DNA from: an uncultured Lachnospiraceae bacterium
GTDB lineage: Bacteria > Bacillota > Clostridia > Lachnospirales > Lachnospiraceae
DNA length: 21,378 nucleotides
Direction: 5' to 3'
NCBI GenBank assembly: GCA_910576535.1
Contig: CAJTKK010000021.1
Coordinates: 1 to 21,378, forward strand
Shown here: positions 1 to 6,778 of the stretch, in pieces
Position numbering within the stretch: position 1 is the first letter of the stretch
Layout of the letters: the number at the start of each line of letters is the position of its first letter
Translations under genes and position numbers: made by a program
Notes under the pieces: model-generated
Databases searched by the model: none
Told to the model about the DNA's origin: nothing
What the model saw: only the letters and a program-made list of their open reading frames with translations

Positions 1-45
1 CGATGCGCGGAGCTGATGTGTACTAATAGGCCGCGGGCTTACCCA
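1..45 (+). rRNA. 23S ribosomal RNA, 3' end only
   Basis: The first ~45 bases match the conserved 3' terminus of bacterial 23S rRNA (the GTACTAATAGGCC block followed by a GGGCTTACC-type end), in sense orientation. The gene begins outside the window. The mature 3' end is estimated at about 42-45 by comparison with the remembered E. coli end. A CACCGGG-CTT-CCCGGTG hairpin follows at 44-60 and probably belongs to the pre-rRNA trailer. No 5S rRNA fits in the ~80 bases before the next tRNA. Confidence 0.93.
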
Positions 46-124
46 CCGGGCTTCCCGGTGTCCCGGTTTCACGTAGGTATTCGGTTTTGAGGGCATGTCC
101 GTGTGGGCATGGCCGCGCAGGCGG

Positions 125-196
125 TCCTCGATAGCTCAATGGTAGAGCACGCGGCTGTTAACCGCGGGGTTGTAGGTTCGAGCCCTACTCGGGGAG
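125..196 (+). tRNA. tRNA-Asn (GTT anticodon)
   Basis: A 72-nt cloverleaf: acceptor arm TCCTCGA pairs with TCGGGGA (one G-U), discriminator G196, anticodon loop CTGTTAA with anticodon GTT, and a T arm GTAGG-TTCGAGC-CCTAC. No CCA is encoded. It lies about 80 bases after the 23S end on the same strand with no promoter evident between them, so it is probably part of the rRNA transcript, which ends at the hairpin at 217-250. Confidence 0.96.
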
Positions 197-216
197 CTGG
201 TTTGATATTTTATGGG

Positions 217-250
217 AAAGCTTATAAATATGATTGTTTATAAGCTTTTT
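217..250 (+). terminator. Intrinsic terminator of rRNA-tRNA-Asn operon
   Basis: Perfect 12-bp stem AAAGCTTATAAA (217-228) with TTTATAAGCTTT (237-248), 8-nt loop, followed by further T residues. It is the likely end of the rRNA-tRNA-Asn transcript. The stem is AT-rich, so strength is uncertain. Confidence 0.7.
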
Positions 251-396
251 GTATTGCATAAAAACTAAAGGTGAGGATAGATATAATAAAATAAAGGAAT
301 AGGAAATCTTGGGGTAGGTTTTATGATTTTATCCTTTGGTGTAAATTCTGCTTTTCTTTTTGTCATAATATTTAATAAAAATTGTGAAAAATTCCC

Positions 397-425
397 TTGC
401 CAAAAGAGAGAGAATATGTTATTAT
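397..425 (+). promoter_or_regulatory. Candidate sigma-A promoter for tRNA-Glu
   Basis: TTGCCA (397-402), 17-nt spacer, TATTAT (420-425); a TATAAT overlaps at 423-428 with a longer spacer. Start would be near 432, giving a leader of about 80 nt before tRNA-Glu. The remaining gene-free sequence at 251-511 holds no supported ORF or hairpin. Confidence 0.5.
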
Positions 426-511
426 AATTTTCGTTGAGGCTATCCGGCTGGTACTAGTTTATAAAAGGATAATATAATATATATACTATGCAGAATAACC
501 TTAGAATGTCT

Positions 512-583
512 GGCTCCGTGGTCAAGCGGTTAAGACATCGCCCTTTCACGGCGGTAACACGGGTTCGATTCCCGTCGGAGTCA
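512..583 (+). tRNA. tRNA-Glu (TTC anticodon)
   Basis: A 72-nt cloverleaf with acceptor GGCTCCG pairing CGGAGTC, discriminator A583, anticodon stem-loop TCGCC-CTTTCAC-GGCGG (anticodon TTC), and T arm CACGGGTTCGATTCCCGT. No CCA is encoded. It has its own upstream promoter candidate and a downstream hairpin terminator, so it looks monocistronic. Confidence 0.96.
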
Positions 584-616
584 TTAACAGAATCATAAAT
601 CGAATTTATTATTATG

Positions 617-647
617 AATCCAACAGTATGTTTGCTGTTGGATTTTT
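617..647 (+). terminator. Intrinsic terminator after tRNA-Glu
   Basis: 10-bp perfect stem AATCCAACAG (617-626) with CTGTTGGATT (635-644), 8-nt loop, then TTTTTA. About 33 nt after the tRNA. From here to the tRNA-Cys promoter (648-852) no gene, RNA or repeat is visible. Confidence 0.8.
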
Positions 648-852
648 ATATAATAGGATTTCGATATCAAAAGCTTTTTCTGGAAGCTCTATGATAGAAA
701 GATTCCCCGAAGTGATTATAGCTGTGTTTGGGGGACAAAAGCAGCGTTGCCGGAAGAAGTATTATGTTCAGGCATTAATTATTTGAGGGCAGGGCAAAAA
801 AAAGAGGAAAATAATTTTATTTTGTTGATTTAAGGAATTGTTAAATTTTTAC

Positions 853-881
853 TTGCAAAATTCATGCTAATATGATATCAT
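853..881 (+). promoter_or_regulatory. Sigma-A promoter for tRNA-Cys
   Basis: TTGCAA (853-858), 17-nt spacer, TATCAT (876-881); start near 888, about 36 nt before the tRNA. The -10 is part of the palindrome ATGATATCAT (872-881), and CATGCTAAT occurs twice around it (863-871, 879-887). Confidence 0.65.
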
Positions 882-923
882 GCTAATTGTTGAGGCCATT
901 GTTGGTTTGATAAATAGGTGTAA

Positions 924-995
924 GGCGCAGTAGCCAAGCGGTAAGGCGTGGGTCTGCAACACCCTGATTCACCGGTTCAAATCCGGTCTGCGCCT
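924..995 (+). tRNA. tRNA-Cys (GCA anticodon)
   Basis: A 72-nt cloverleaf with acceptor GGCGCAG pairing CTGCGCC, discriminator U (T995) as is typical of tRNA-Cys, anticodon loop CTGCAAC (anticodon GCA) and T arm CCGGTTCAAATCCGG. The outermost anticodon-stem pair is a T-T mismatch. No CCA is encoded. Confidence 0.95.
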
Positions 996-1007
996 TTTGT
1001 TAAAAGT

Positions 1008-1049
1008 AAAGGAAACATTGGTATATGCAATGTTTCCTTTGTTTTTTTT
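1008..1049 (+). terminator. Intrinsic terminator after tRNA-Cys
   Basis: 13-bp perfect stem AAAGGAAACATTG (1008-1020) with CAATGTTTCCTTT (1028-1040), 7-nt loop, followed by G and eight T. It is a strong rho-independent terminator a few bases after the tRNA. Confidence 0.9.
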
Positions 1050-1050
1050 A

Positions 1051-1085
1051 CTTTATAGGAAAGTCCTTCACCAGAAGGGTATTGA
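1051..1085. repeat. Short hairpin repeat, copy 1
   Basis: The sequence TATAGGAAAGTCCTTCACC and the following AGAAGGG directly after the tRNA-Cys terminator are closely matched at 12897-12935, also directly after a terminator. The shared block can form a small CCTTC-ACCA-GAAGG hairpin. Two copies in 21 kb suggest a dispersed intergenic repeat; its nature is not recognised. Confidence 0.45.
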
Positions 1086-1223
1086 TGCTTCGCGGCTTTA
1101 GGATCTGTTCTCCATTGCGCAGAAGCCGTTGATATCATATTTTGTGCAAGTGGGATGCAGCTTCTGATGTATACTTTTGCATTGACACTTTTTATGGAAA
1201 TCGTTTCCGAAGGAGGATCAATT

Positions 1224-1739
1224 ATGAAGGATGTTGTTTTACTGTATGATAATTGCTGCATATATGAGATTGTTATTTTGAATTATTTTCTGAAGGCTAC
1301 AAGCAGTAACCTTGTATTTTGCTCTGTGAATGGTGGAAATATAATGGCAATGGAAGGATATTCCATTCGTACAGAGGTTGCTCTGGAAGATATTCATTTA
1401 TCTCAAGTGCGGAGTTTCATAATTCCGGGCGGGGATATATCTAATATAGATTATGATATTGTATATAATAGCTTAAAAATACTGTGTAATTCAGGCGCGC
1501 TGATTGCTGGAATATGTGCGGGGACAGATATTTTAGAAAAAGCGGGATTGCTAAAGGATGTCTCTTCGTCCAAACAGGAAGAATTTGATTGTGTCCGGGA
1601 TGGAAATATCATTACAGCGCGTGCTAACGCATATGTTGATTTTGCAATTGAAACGGCAAAAGCTCTTGACTTATTTGAAGATGAAGAAGACTTGCAGGAA
1701 ACTATTGCATTCTGGAAGGAATTTAAAAGGGCGCTTTAG
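1224..1739 (+). CDS. DJ-1/PfpI-family (class I glutamine amidotransferase-like) protein
   Basis: A 171-residue protein of the DJ-1/PfpI superfamily, a cytoplasmic flavodoxin-like fold whose members act as chaperones, glyoxalases/deglycases or regulators. An N-terminal beta strand (DVVLLYD) is followed by Glu15, at the place of the conserved superfamily Glu. The nucleophile elbow is AGICAGTDIL, with Cys98. The C-terminal part (DGNIITARANAYVDFAIE, about 127-144) matches the usual DJ-1 ending. The start was set at 1224 because of AGGAGG (1211-1216); an upstream in-frame ATG at 1155 lacks a ribosome site. It stands alone, between the tRNA-Cys terminator and a hairpin at 1814-1855. The exact substrate or stress cannot be told from sequence. 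Confidence 0.88.
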   Translation: MKDVVLLYDNCCIYEIVILNYFLKATSSNLVFCSVNGGNIMAMEGYSIRTEVALEDIHLSQVRSFIIPGGDISNIDYDIVYNSLKILCNSGALIAGICAGTDILEKAGLLKDVSSSKQEEFDCVRDGNIITARANAYVDFAIETAKALDLFEDEEDLQETIAFWKEFKRAL

Positions 1740-1808
1740 ATAAAATTAAATGACAGAATTTTTGATTCCTATTACGTCAGGAGGAACTGATCTGGAAGAT
1801 TAATGAGG

Positions 1809-1858
1809 AAAAAGACGCTGCCTTATAGATGATGGTTCATTTATAAGGCAGCGTCCTG
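1809..1858. terminator. Bidirectional terminator between DJ-1 gene and minus-strand operon
   Basis: 14-bp perfect stem GACGCTGCCTTATA (1814-1827) with TATAAGGCAGCGTC (1842-1855), 14-nt loop. On the minus strand the stem is followed by five T (complement of 1809-1813), a good terminator for the convergent membrane-protein gene. On the plus strand the tail (CTGTTATTA) is weaker. Confidence 0.8.
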
Positions 1859-1952
1859 TTATTAGAGGAAGCAAAGGGGCTACATGGAAATAAGCAAGGA
1901 GGGCTGTTTTTGCACGGTTATATTAAGCGGCAAGGGAAATATCCCCTGGAGC

Positions 1953-2702
1953 TTAAAAGTAAGTGATAACCATTAGAATGAGTTTGCTGACGGATTGGTA
2001 GAAAAATGAAAAGATTACGCTGGCTAAAACGAATTCCGAACCTATTAACATAAAAAATGTACCTGCTTTGTATCTGATAATGTTTCTATATATCATTAAG
2101 ATGCAATGAAATATAAATAAATCTTTTGGCTGCCCGGTGTTTTCCGGACGGAATACTGTGATGATAAAATATTTGTAAAAGAAAAACATTTTTATAATGC
2201 TGATCAATATGGGAAGGTCGTAGAAATCAGCAGTGCATGTGGGGAGCGGTATGGATAAACGGAGGGCATCGCTTTTGAATATTATTTGCGGGTTTTGCAG
2301 GGTGTAATAATTATGCTTCCATAATCCTATAACTTCTCTATTATATCTTTTTAAAAACGGCCATCTTTTCCATGTAGACATTTCCGGTATTTGCTCATGC
2401 AAGGCAGAAAGGTTTTCCTGGAACAAATGGATTTGCTTATTGCAGTAAAGGGAGAACACGGAAATTACTGCAGAGCCAAATGTTGCAAATATGGAACCTA
2501 AAGGAATACATGCAGCTAAAGTAGCCTTGGTAATACATTTCTGGAAAACAATATAAGTGAGGCAAACTGTAATGCTAAATGTAAAGATTAGCACGAGAAA
2601 TTTCAGCAAGCGTATGAATAACACAAAATATATCGTAAGTTTATTCTGCCGGCTGTTATTTAAAAGCAATTCGCCTTCTTGTATGGTATAGTTGCTTTCC
2701 AT
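1953..2702 (-). CDS. Unrecognised multi-pass membrane protein
   Basis: 249 residues with no family recognised. Four hydrophobic stretches are visible at roughly residues 20-52, 62-85, 160-184 and 212-249. Between the second and third lies a ~75-residue soluble stretch rich in aromatic and basic residues. The last membrane segment runs to the C terminus. The start at 2702 (ATG, MESNYTIQ) is preferred because AAAGGGAG lies about 10 nt upstream; a GTG 20 codons further up (2762) has only GGAAG. It follows the chemoreceptor gene on the same strand with a 124-nt gap lacking a terminator, so the two are probably co-transcribed and end at the hairpin at 1814-1855. It might be an accessory membrane partner of the receptor, but nothing in the sequence proves this. 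Confidence 0.6.
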   Translation of the reverse strand: MESNYTIQEGELLLNNSRQNKLTIYFVLFIRLLKFLVLIFTFSITVCLTYIVFQKCITKATLAACIPLGSIFATFGSAVISVFSLYCNKQIHLFQENLSALHEQIPEMSTWKRWPFLKRYNREVIGLWKHNYYTLQNPQIIFKSDALRLSIPLPTCTADFYDLPILISIIKMFFFYKYFIITVFRPENTGQPKDLFIFHCILMIYRNIIRYKAGTFFMLIGSEFVLASVIFSFFYQSVSKLILMVITYF

Positions 2703-2826
2703 TTGTGGCTTTCTCCCTTTGATGATAAAAGTATAAGGTTCCGTTCCCCAAAAGCTAAACACTTAAGCTTCCAGGTATTTTCCGGTATGCTGTGGCGCCG
2801 TTTGGCTCCCGCATGAATTGATAAAA

Positions 2827-4401
2827 CTACAGCTTAAATTTCAGGACCTGTTCATGCAGTTTTTCGCTAAGGTTTACCAGAATGGCGGTTTCTTGTTTAC
2901 ATCCATTTACGGTTTCAGAAACCGATTGCATAGTAGCGCTGGTTTCCTGAGTGGCTGCTGCATTTTCTTCCGAAATAGCGGCTAACTGTTCGGAACTATG
3001 CATAATAACGGACTTAGATGCGTTTAGGTTACTCATATTTTCATGGATATTTGCCGAGACATCCGCTACTGCATGGATCCCTTCTTTTAGTTTTGTAAAT
3101 GCATGGATGGTGCTGCCAAGGTCATTTTTCTGTACGGATGTATCCTGCATGACTTTTTCCATGACTGCGACTGACAAATCTGAATTTTCCAGCAGTTCAT
3201 TCACAATCTGGCGGATTTCTTCTGCGCCGGATGATGATTCATTTGCTAATTTACCGATTTCTTCCGCAACAACAGCAAATCCTTTTCCGGCTTCGCCCGC
3301 ATGGGCAGCTTCTATGGCTGCATTTAAAGACAAAAGATTAGTTTGCTGGGAAATATCTTGTATTAACCCGACAACTTCCCCAATTTTTTCGGCGGAAATA
3401 TGGGTCAGGTTGGTCTGTCCCGAAACTTTTTCAATGTTGGCCGCGGTTTTTTCGCTGGAAGCTAAAAGTGTTTCTAATACTTCCGTAACATGGGAGGCCG
3501 AATCTACCATCTGCTCACAAGTCACATCCAATGTTGCTACATTTCCGGAACTGTTTTCTACCACGGCGCCCATATCTATTGTCTGCTGGTTCATGGATGT
3601 AATTTCCTGCGCCTGACATGTGCTGCCTTGGGCGATCTCCTCCACTGCAATATCTACGCTGTTAATTCCTTCCAAAATGTTGGAAAAATTGTCAGCAAAG
3701 ACGTCGCTTGTCTTGGCCAGATGATCCGATTGCTGCTGGATATCAGTTAAAATATTCCTTAAGCTGCCTTGCAGCAATATGACTGCTTCGCTGATATCGC
3801 CGATTTCATCTTTGCTTTTGGTGTAATTTGTCAGGTCTGTACTTAAATCCCCGCTGGCAAGCGTTTCCACCATTGTTTTTCCCTGCTTAATCCTTTTTGA
3901 TATCAAATTTGCAAAAATGGAAACAATCAGAATACATATCAGGAATATAAACAAACCTAGCATTGTTTGTACAAAAATAATGTTTTTTAACATTTGGCTG
4001 ACGGTGGAATGCGGCATTCCGGCAAACAGCATACCGGTGTCCGTAGGTATGTAGTAGCCAAAATAGGATTCCCCGTTGACTTGCACATTAGTATCGAAAT
4101 AATTCAGGCCATTTACCAATACTGCTTCTATTACTGCATCTCCGGCTTTTGTTCCGACGGCTCCACGGATGGAACTATCTATGCGGGTATCTCCTTCAAA
4201 AACAGTGATGTCAATATTTCTCCCGATGTTTCTTAAGTATTTTACATCGCCATGAAAACCGTTTACTGCAACTTCCAGAGTTTCTTCTGCTTGCTGGTTG
4301 AAAGAATGAATGGAGACAATACAACCGCCTGTCACAAGGACAACAGCCATTACTAGCATTGTAAAAGCTTCGATAAATATTAATTTGGGTCTAAATTTCA
4401 T
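2827..4401 (-). CDS. Methyl-accepting chemotaxis protein
   Basis: A 524-residue transmembrane chemoreceptor that would pass ligand signals to a CheW-CheA complex at the membrane. Order of parts: TM1 (about 8-30), a small extracytoplasmic domain of ~100 residues of single-Cache type (about 35-135), TM2 (about 140-165), a HAMP linker (about 166-220), then a long helical signalling region. The hairpin tip is unmistakable: DISQQTNLLSLNAAIEAAH followed by AGEAGKGFAVVAEEIGKLA. A second helix ends with EENAAATQETSATM, a typical methylation-type segment. There is no CheR-tethering pentapeptide; the protein ends LHEQVLKFKL. The ribosome site is AAAGGCGG. No other chemotaxis or flagellar gene is in the window. 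The ligand is unknown. Confidence 0.95.
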   Translation of the reverse strand: MKFRPKLIFIEAFTMLVMAVVLVTGGCIVSIHSFNQQAEETLEVAVNGFHGDVKYLRNIGRNIDITVFEGDTRIDSSIRGAVGTKAGDAVIEAVLVNGLNYFDTNVQVNGESYFGYYIPTDTGMLFAGMPHSTVSQMLKNIIFVQTMLGLFIFLICILIVSIFANLISKRIKQGKTMVETLASGDLSTDLTNYTKSKDEIGDISEAVILLQGSLRNILTDIQQQSDHLAKTSDVFADNFSNILEGINSVDIAVEEIAQGSTCQAQEITSMNQQTIDMGAVVENSSGNVATLDVTCEQMVDSASHVTEVLETLLASSEKTAANIEKVSGQTNLTHISAEKIGEVVGLIQDISQQTNLLSLNAAIEAAHAGEAGKGFAVVAEEIGKLANESSSGAEEIRQIVNELLENSDLSVAVMEKVMQDTSVQKNDLGSTIHAFTKLKEGIHAVADVSANIHENMSNLNASKSVIMHSSEQLAAISEENAAATQETSATMQSVSETVNGCKQETAILVNLSEKLHEQVLKFKL

Positions 4402-4539
4402 AAAACCGCCTTTCCGTCATAAATGACTTGCTTCAATGGGACAATTTGTTCAATGGCATAACACTTGCTTCTGTATTGACTTGATTCCTATAGGTAATGA
4501 GCCAGGCGGATATGTATCATGTATTTGGCAAATGCCGCC

Positions 4540-4579
4540 GAATTAACAATCTGACACGTTACGGGGAGATTGTTAATTC
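4540..4579. repeat. 13-bp perfect inverted repeat at the chemoreceptor promoter
   Basis: GAATTAACAATCT (4540-4552) and AGATTGTTAATTC (4567-4579) are perfect inverted copies separated by 14 nt. There is no T tract on either strand, so it is not a terminator. On the minus strand it begins about where transcription from the promoter at 4582-4610 would start, so it is either an operator or a stem at the very 5' end of the chemoreceptor mRNA. Confidence 0.7.
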
Positions 4580-4581
4580 AT

Positions 4582-4610
4582 ATTATAAACAGTAATTGAC
4601 CGGCTGTACA
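4582..4610 (-). promoter_or_regulatory. Candidate sigma-A promoter for the chemoreceptor operon
   Basis: On the minus strand TGTACA (4605-4610), 17-nt spacer, TATAAT (4582-4587). The predicted start falls near 4575, leaving a ~175-nt leader. No sigma-D (flagellar-type) promoter was seen. The divergent gap 4402-4798 otherwise holds only the inverted repeat and a weak promoter for the response regulator. Confidence 0.5.
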
Positions 4611-4711
4611 TATACAAAATGAGCGATTTGATTATTTTAGTGTATATATTTTGTACAAGAGCTGTCGAATTGCACAAATGAGGGAGGCAGTTATAAGAAA
4701 AACGGGTATAC

Positions 4712-4740
4712 TGGAAATATTGGCGGCATTATGCTATATT
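4712..4740 (+). promoter_or_regulatory. Weak candidate promoter for the response regulator-kinase pair
   Basis: TGGAAA (4712-4717), 17-nt spacer, TATATT (4735-4740), about 50 nt before the response-regulator ATG. The surrounding sequence is AT-rich, so other -10 boxes are possible (for example 4745-4750). Confidence 0.35.
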
Positions 4741-4798
4741 TTTTTATATTAGGATTGAAATGTCAAGAAGGGTTTTGGAACAATAGGCGGACATGCGT

Positions 4799-5497
4799 AT
4801 GTATAGGATATTGATTGTGGAAGACGACGATGTAATAGCAGGGGAAATCAGCAGATATTTATTAAGATGGGGGTATGAGACAGAAACCGCGGCGGATTTT
4901 AGGGATGTGTTGGGGGCGTTCGTCCGGTTCGCGCCCCAGCTTGTACTGATGGATATTGGCCTGCCTTTTTATAATGGATACTACTGGTGCGGGGAAATCA
5001 GGAAGGTTTCCCAGGTGCCTGTTATTTTTATATCTTCCGCATCGGATAATATGAATGTGGTGATGGCAGTGAATATGGGGGGTGATGACTTTGTGGCAAA
5101 ACCTTTTGATTTGGAAGTGCTTGCAGCAAAAATACAGGCGCTGCTCCGTCGGGCATATGCTTTTACCGGACAGACATCGGTACTGGAATATAAAGGTGTT
5201 TTACTGAATTTAACGGATATGTCACTGGACTTTCACGGAGAAAAAATAGAACTTTCTAAAAATGAGTTTAAGATCCTTCAAGTATTATTTGAAAGTGCGG
5301 GCGGGGCAGTATCCCGGGAAAGAATTATGAAAAAGCTGTGGGATGATGAATGCTTTGTGGATGATAATACTCTTACCGTGAACATTAACCGGTTGAGGAG
5401 GAAACTGGAAGGAGAAGGTCTCCGGGGGCTGATTGTTACGAAAAAAGGAGTAGGTTATCAGTTAGGCGAAATGGAAGGAGAGGATAGGAATAAATGA
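4799..5497 (+). CDS. BceR-like response regulator (OmpR family)
   Basis: 232 residues: a receiver domain (about 1-112) followed by an OmpR-type winged helix (about 125-228). Acidic pocket Glu8-Asp9-Asp10, phospho-acceptor Asp52 (LVLMDIGLPFYNGYYW) and conserved Lys101 (AKPFD) are all present. The segment IGLPFYNGYYWCGEIRKVSQ is characteristic of the BceR/GraR group that controls peptide-antibiotic transporters. The ATG at 4799 is preferred over 4793 because AGGCGG (4785-4790) is 8 nt from it but only 2 nt from the earlier one. Its stop overlaps the kinase start by 4 nt (ATGA), implying translational coupling. Likely target: the inverted repeat at 6646-6663 ahead of the ABC transporter genes. 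Confidence 0.93.
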   Translation: MYRILIVEDDDVIAGEISRYLLRWGYETETAADFRDVLGAFVRFAPQLVLMDIGLPFYNGYYWCGEIRKVSQVPVIFISSASDNMNVVMAVNMGGDDFVAKPFDLEVLAAKIQALLRRAYAFTGQTSVLEYKGVLLNLTDMSLDFHGEKIELSKNEFKILQVLFESAGGAVSRERIMKKLWDDECFVDDNTLTVNINRLRRKLEGEGLRGLIVTKKGVGYQLGEMEGEDRNK

Positions 5498-6633
5498 GGA
5501 AAAAAGGGAAAAAGCGGGCAAATGAAACCGGTGAAGCGCCGGCATGGCGGCAAGGGATGAACATATGGAGGGAGTATCTTAAGGAAAGAAGCGTTTTGTT
5601 TCTATGGTATCTCCTGCTGACGCTGATATTTTTGGCAGTTGCTTCCTTGTATGGGTATGACAATAGTATCCTGCATATGCAGTATGCGGCAGTGCTGGCA
5701 TTGTTTTCCGGTTTATGCGGATGCTTTTTTGATTTTATAAAGTATCGGGGGAAGTGTATGAAATTGCAGGAAGCTCTTATGAAAAGCGAAGAGAGCGATT
5801 ATTATCTGCCAAATCCGGCAGGGCTTGCTGAATCTCTGTATTATGAGATTGTGTGCGAAGCGGAGAAAGAGAAAAGAAGGATGGTTACGGAGCTGGACTG
5901 TAAACGGGAAGATATGGCGGATTATTATACGATGTGGATTCATCAGATCAAGACGCCCATAGCGGCATTGCGCCTGCTTTGGCAGCGTATGGACAGGGAG
6001 GAGGACAGTAAGGGGGGCAATGAGGAATGGCAGGGGAAAAGCGATGCAAGGCAAGCCTTGGAGGAGTTGTTTAAGATAGAACAATATGCGGAAATGGCTC
6101 TTCACTATGCGAGGCTGGACAGTATGTCGTCGGATATGTTGTTTAAAGATTATGATATTAACGTTATTATAAGACATGCTGTAAAAAAGTATGGGATACT
6201 TTTTATAGGAAGCGGGCTTTCTTTTTTTATGGGGGATTTTGAATGCAGGGCAGTAACGGATGAAAAATGGTTTGGTTTTGTAGTAGAACAAGTTCTGGCG
6301 AATGCTTTAAAATATACGAGTAAGGGGTGCATCCGGATATATGGGGCAGACACGGAAGGCAAAGAATGCACGGGAGATGTAGGCTATATTGTAATTGAAG
6401 ATACAGGGGCCGGCATACGTAAAAGTGATTTGCCCCGTATCTTTGAGCGGGGGTTTACCGGCTATAATGGCAGGATGGGGAAAAAGTCCACAGGGATCGG
6501 GCTATACCTGTGTAAGGAAATTATGGATAAGCTTTCCCATACAATAGAAGTAAGGTCGGAAGAAGGAGAAGGCACGAAGGTAATTCTTGGTTTAAAGAGG
6601 GTGTCCGCCTATGGATTGGAAAAAAGTCTATAG
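5494..6633 (+). CDS. BceS-like intramembrane-sensing histidine kinase
   Basis: 379 residues. Two transmembrane helices (about 34-52 and 63-82) are joined by a short loop of about ten residues, so there is no extracellular sensor; this is the intramembrane-sensing architecture in which the partner ABC permease detects the peptide. The H box is MWIHQIKTP with phospho-acceptor His150. The ATPase domain has the N box (VLANALKYT, Asn270), G1 (EDTGAGI, 302-308), F box (IFERGFTGYNGR) and G2 (STGIGLYLC, 332-340). An acidic, Gly/Ser-rich insertion (about 166-187) follows the H box and looks longer than in remembered relatives. The N terminus has ~20 basic residues before the WREYLKER motif where B. 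subtilis-type kinases start. The ribosome site is AAGGAGAGG. The stop codon lies inside a terminator hairpin. Confidence 0.92.
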   Translation: MRKKGKKRANETGEAPAWRQGMNIWREYLKERSVLFLWYLLLTLIFLAVASLYGYDNSILHMQYAAVLALFSGLCGCFFDFIKYRGKCMKLQEALMKSEESDYYLPNPAGLAESLYYEIVCEAEKEKRRMVTELDCKREDMADYYTMWIHQIKTPIAALRLLWQRMDREEDSKGGNEEWQGKSDARQALEELFKIEQYAEMALHYARLDSMSSDMLFKDYDINVIIRHAVKKYGILFIGSGLSFFMGDFECRAVTDEKWFGFVVEQVLANALKYTSKGCIRIYGADTEGKECTGDVGYIVIEDTGAGIRKSDLPRIFERGFTGYNGRMGKKSTGIGLYLCKEIMDKLSHTIEVRSEEGEGTKVILGLKRVSAYGLEKSL

Positions 6634-6642
6634 GCGGTTTTT
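6605..6642 (+). terminator. Intrinsic terminator overlapping the kinase stop codon
   Basis: 8-bp perfect stem CCGCCTAT (6605-6612) with ATAGGCGG (6630-6637), 17-nt loop, followed by TTTTTCTTCC. The kinase stop TAG (6631-6633) is inside the right arm, so a ribosome finishing the kinase would cover the hairpin. Confidence 0.7.
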
Positions 6643-6645
6643 CTT

Positions 6646-6686
6646 CCTTACAAAAATGTAAGGCTGCAAATGGAAATGTAAGGAAG
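6646..6686. promoter_or_regulatory. Candidate BceR-type operator: main inverted repeat plus downstream half-site
   Basis: CCTTACA (6646-6652), AAAA, TGTAAGG (6657-6663) is a perfect inverted repeat with a 4-bp spacer, of the TNACA-N4-TGTNA type remembered for BceR-like regulators. A second TGTAAGG lies at 6677-6683, exactly 20 bp (about two helical turns) after the first. Both lie upstream of the weak promoter at 6692-6720. B. subtilis BceR-like promoters are known to use a main site, a linker and a secondary site, which this resembles. Confidence 0.65.
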
Positions 6687-6691
6687 ATAAA

Positions 6692-6720
6692 TGGCATGGC
6701 GGACATTCTTCGCTTACAAT
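6692..6720 (+). promoter_or_regulatory. Candidate activator-dependent promoter for the ABC transporter genes
   Basis: TACAAT (6715-6720) is a reasonable -10. The region 17 nt upstream (6692-6697, TGGCAT) is a poor -35, as expected for a promoter needing an activator bound just upstream. Confidence 0.5.
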
Positions 6721-6778
6721 AGAAATATCAGCGAAAGAAAGCTTTTTTAAAAGAAAGGTGTGGAAAGGAAGGCATGAG

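Noticed and set aside
46..124. Possible 5S rRNA between 23S and tRNA-Asn
   Set aside because: The space is too short for a ~117-nt 5S gene and no 5S core sequence is visible.
2951..3616. A 221-codon open frame on the plus strand opposite the chemoreceptor
   Set aside because: It is antisense to a clear methyl-accepting chemotaxis protein, is Ser/Ala-rich and lacks domain signals, so it is a shadow frame.
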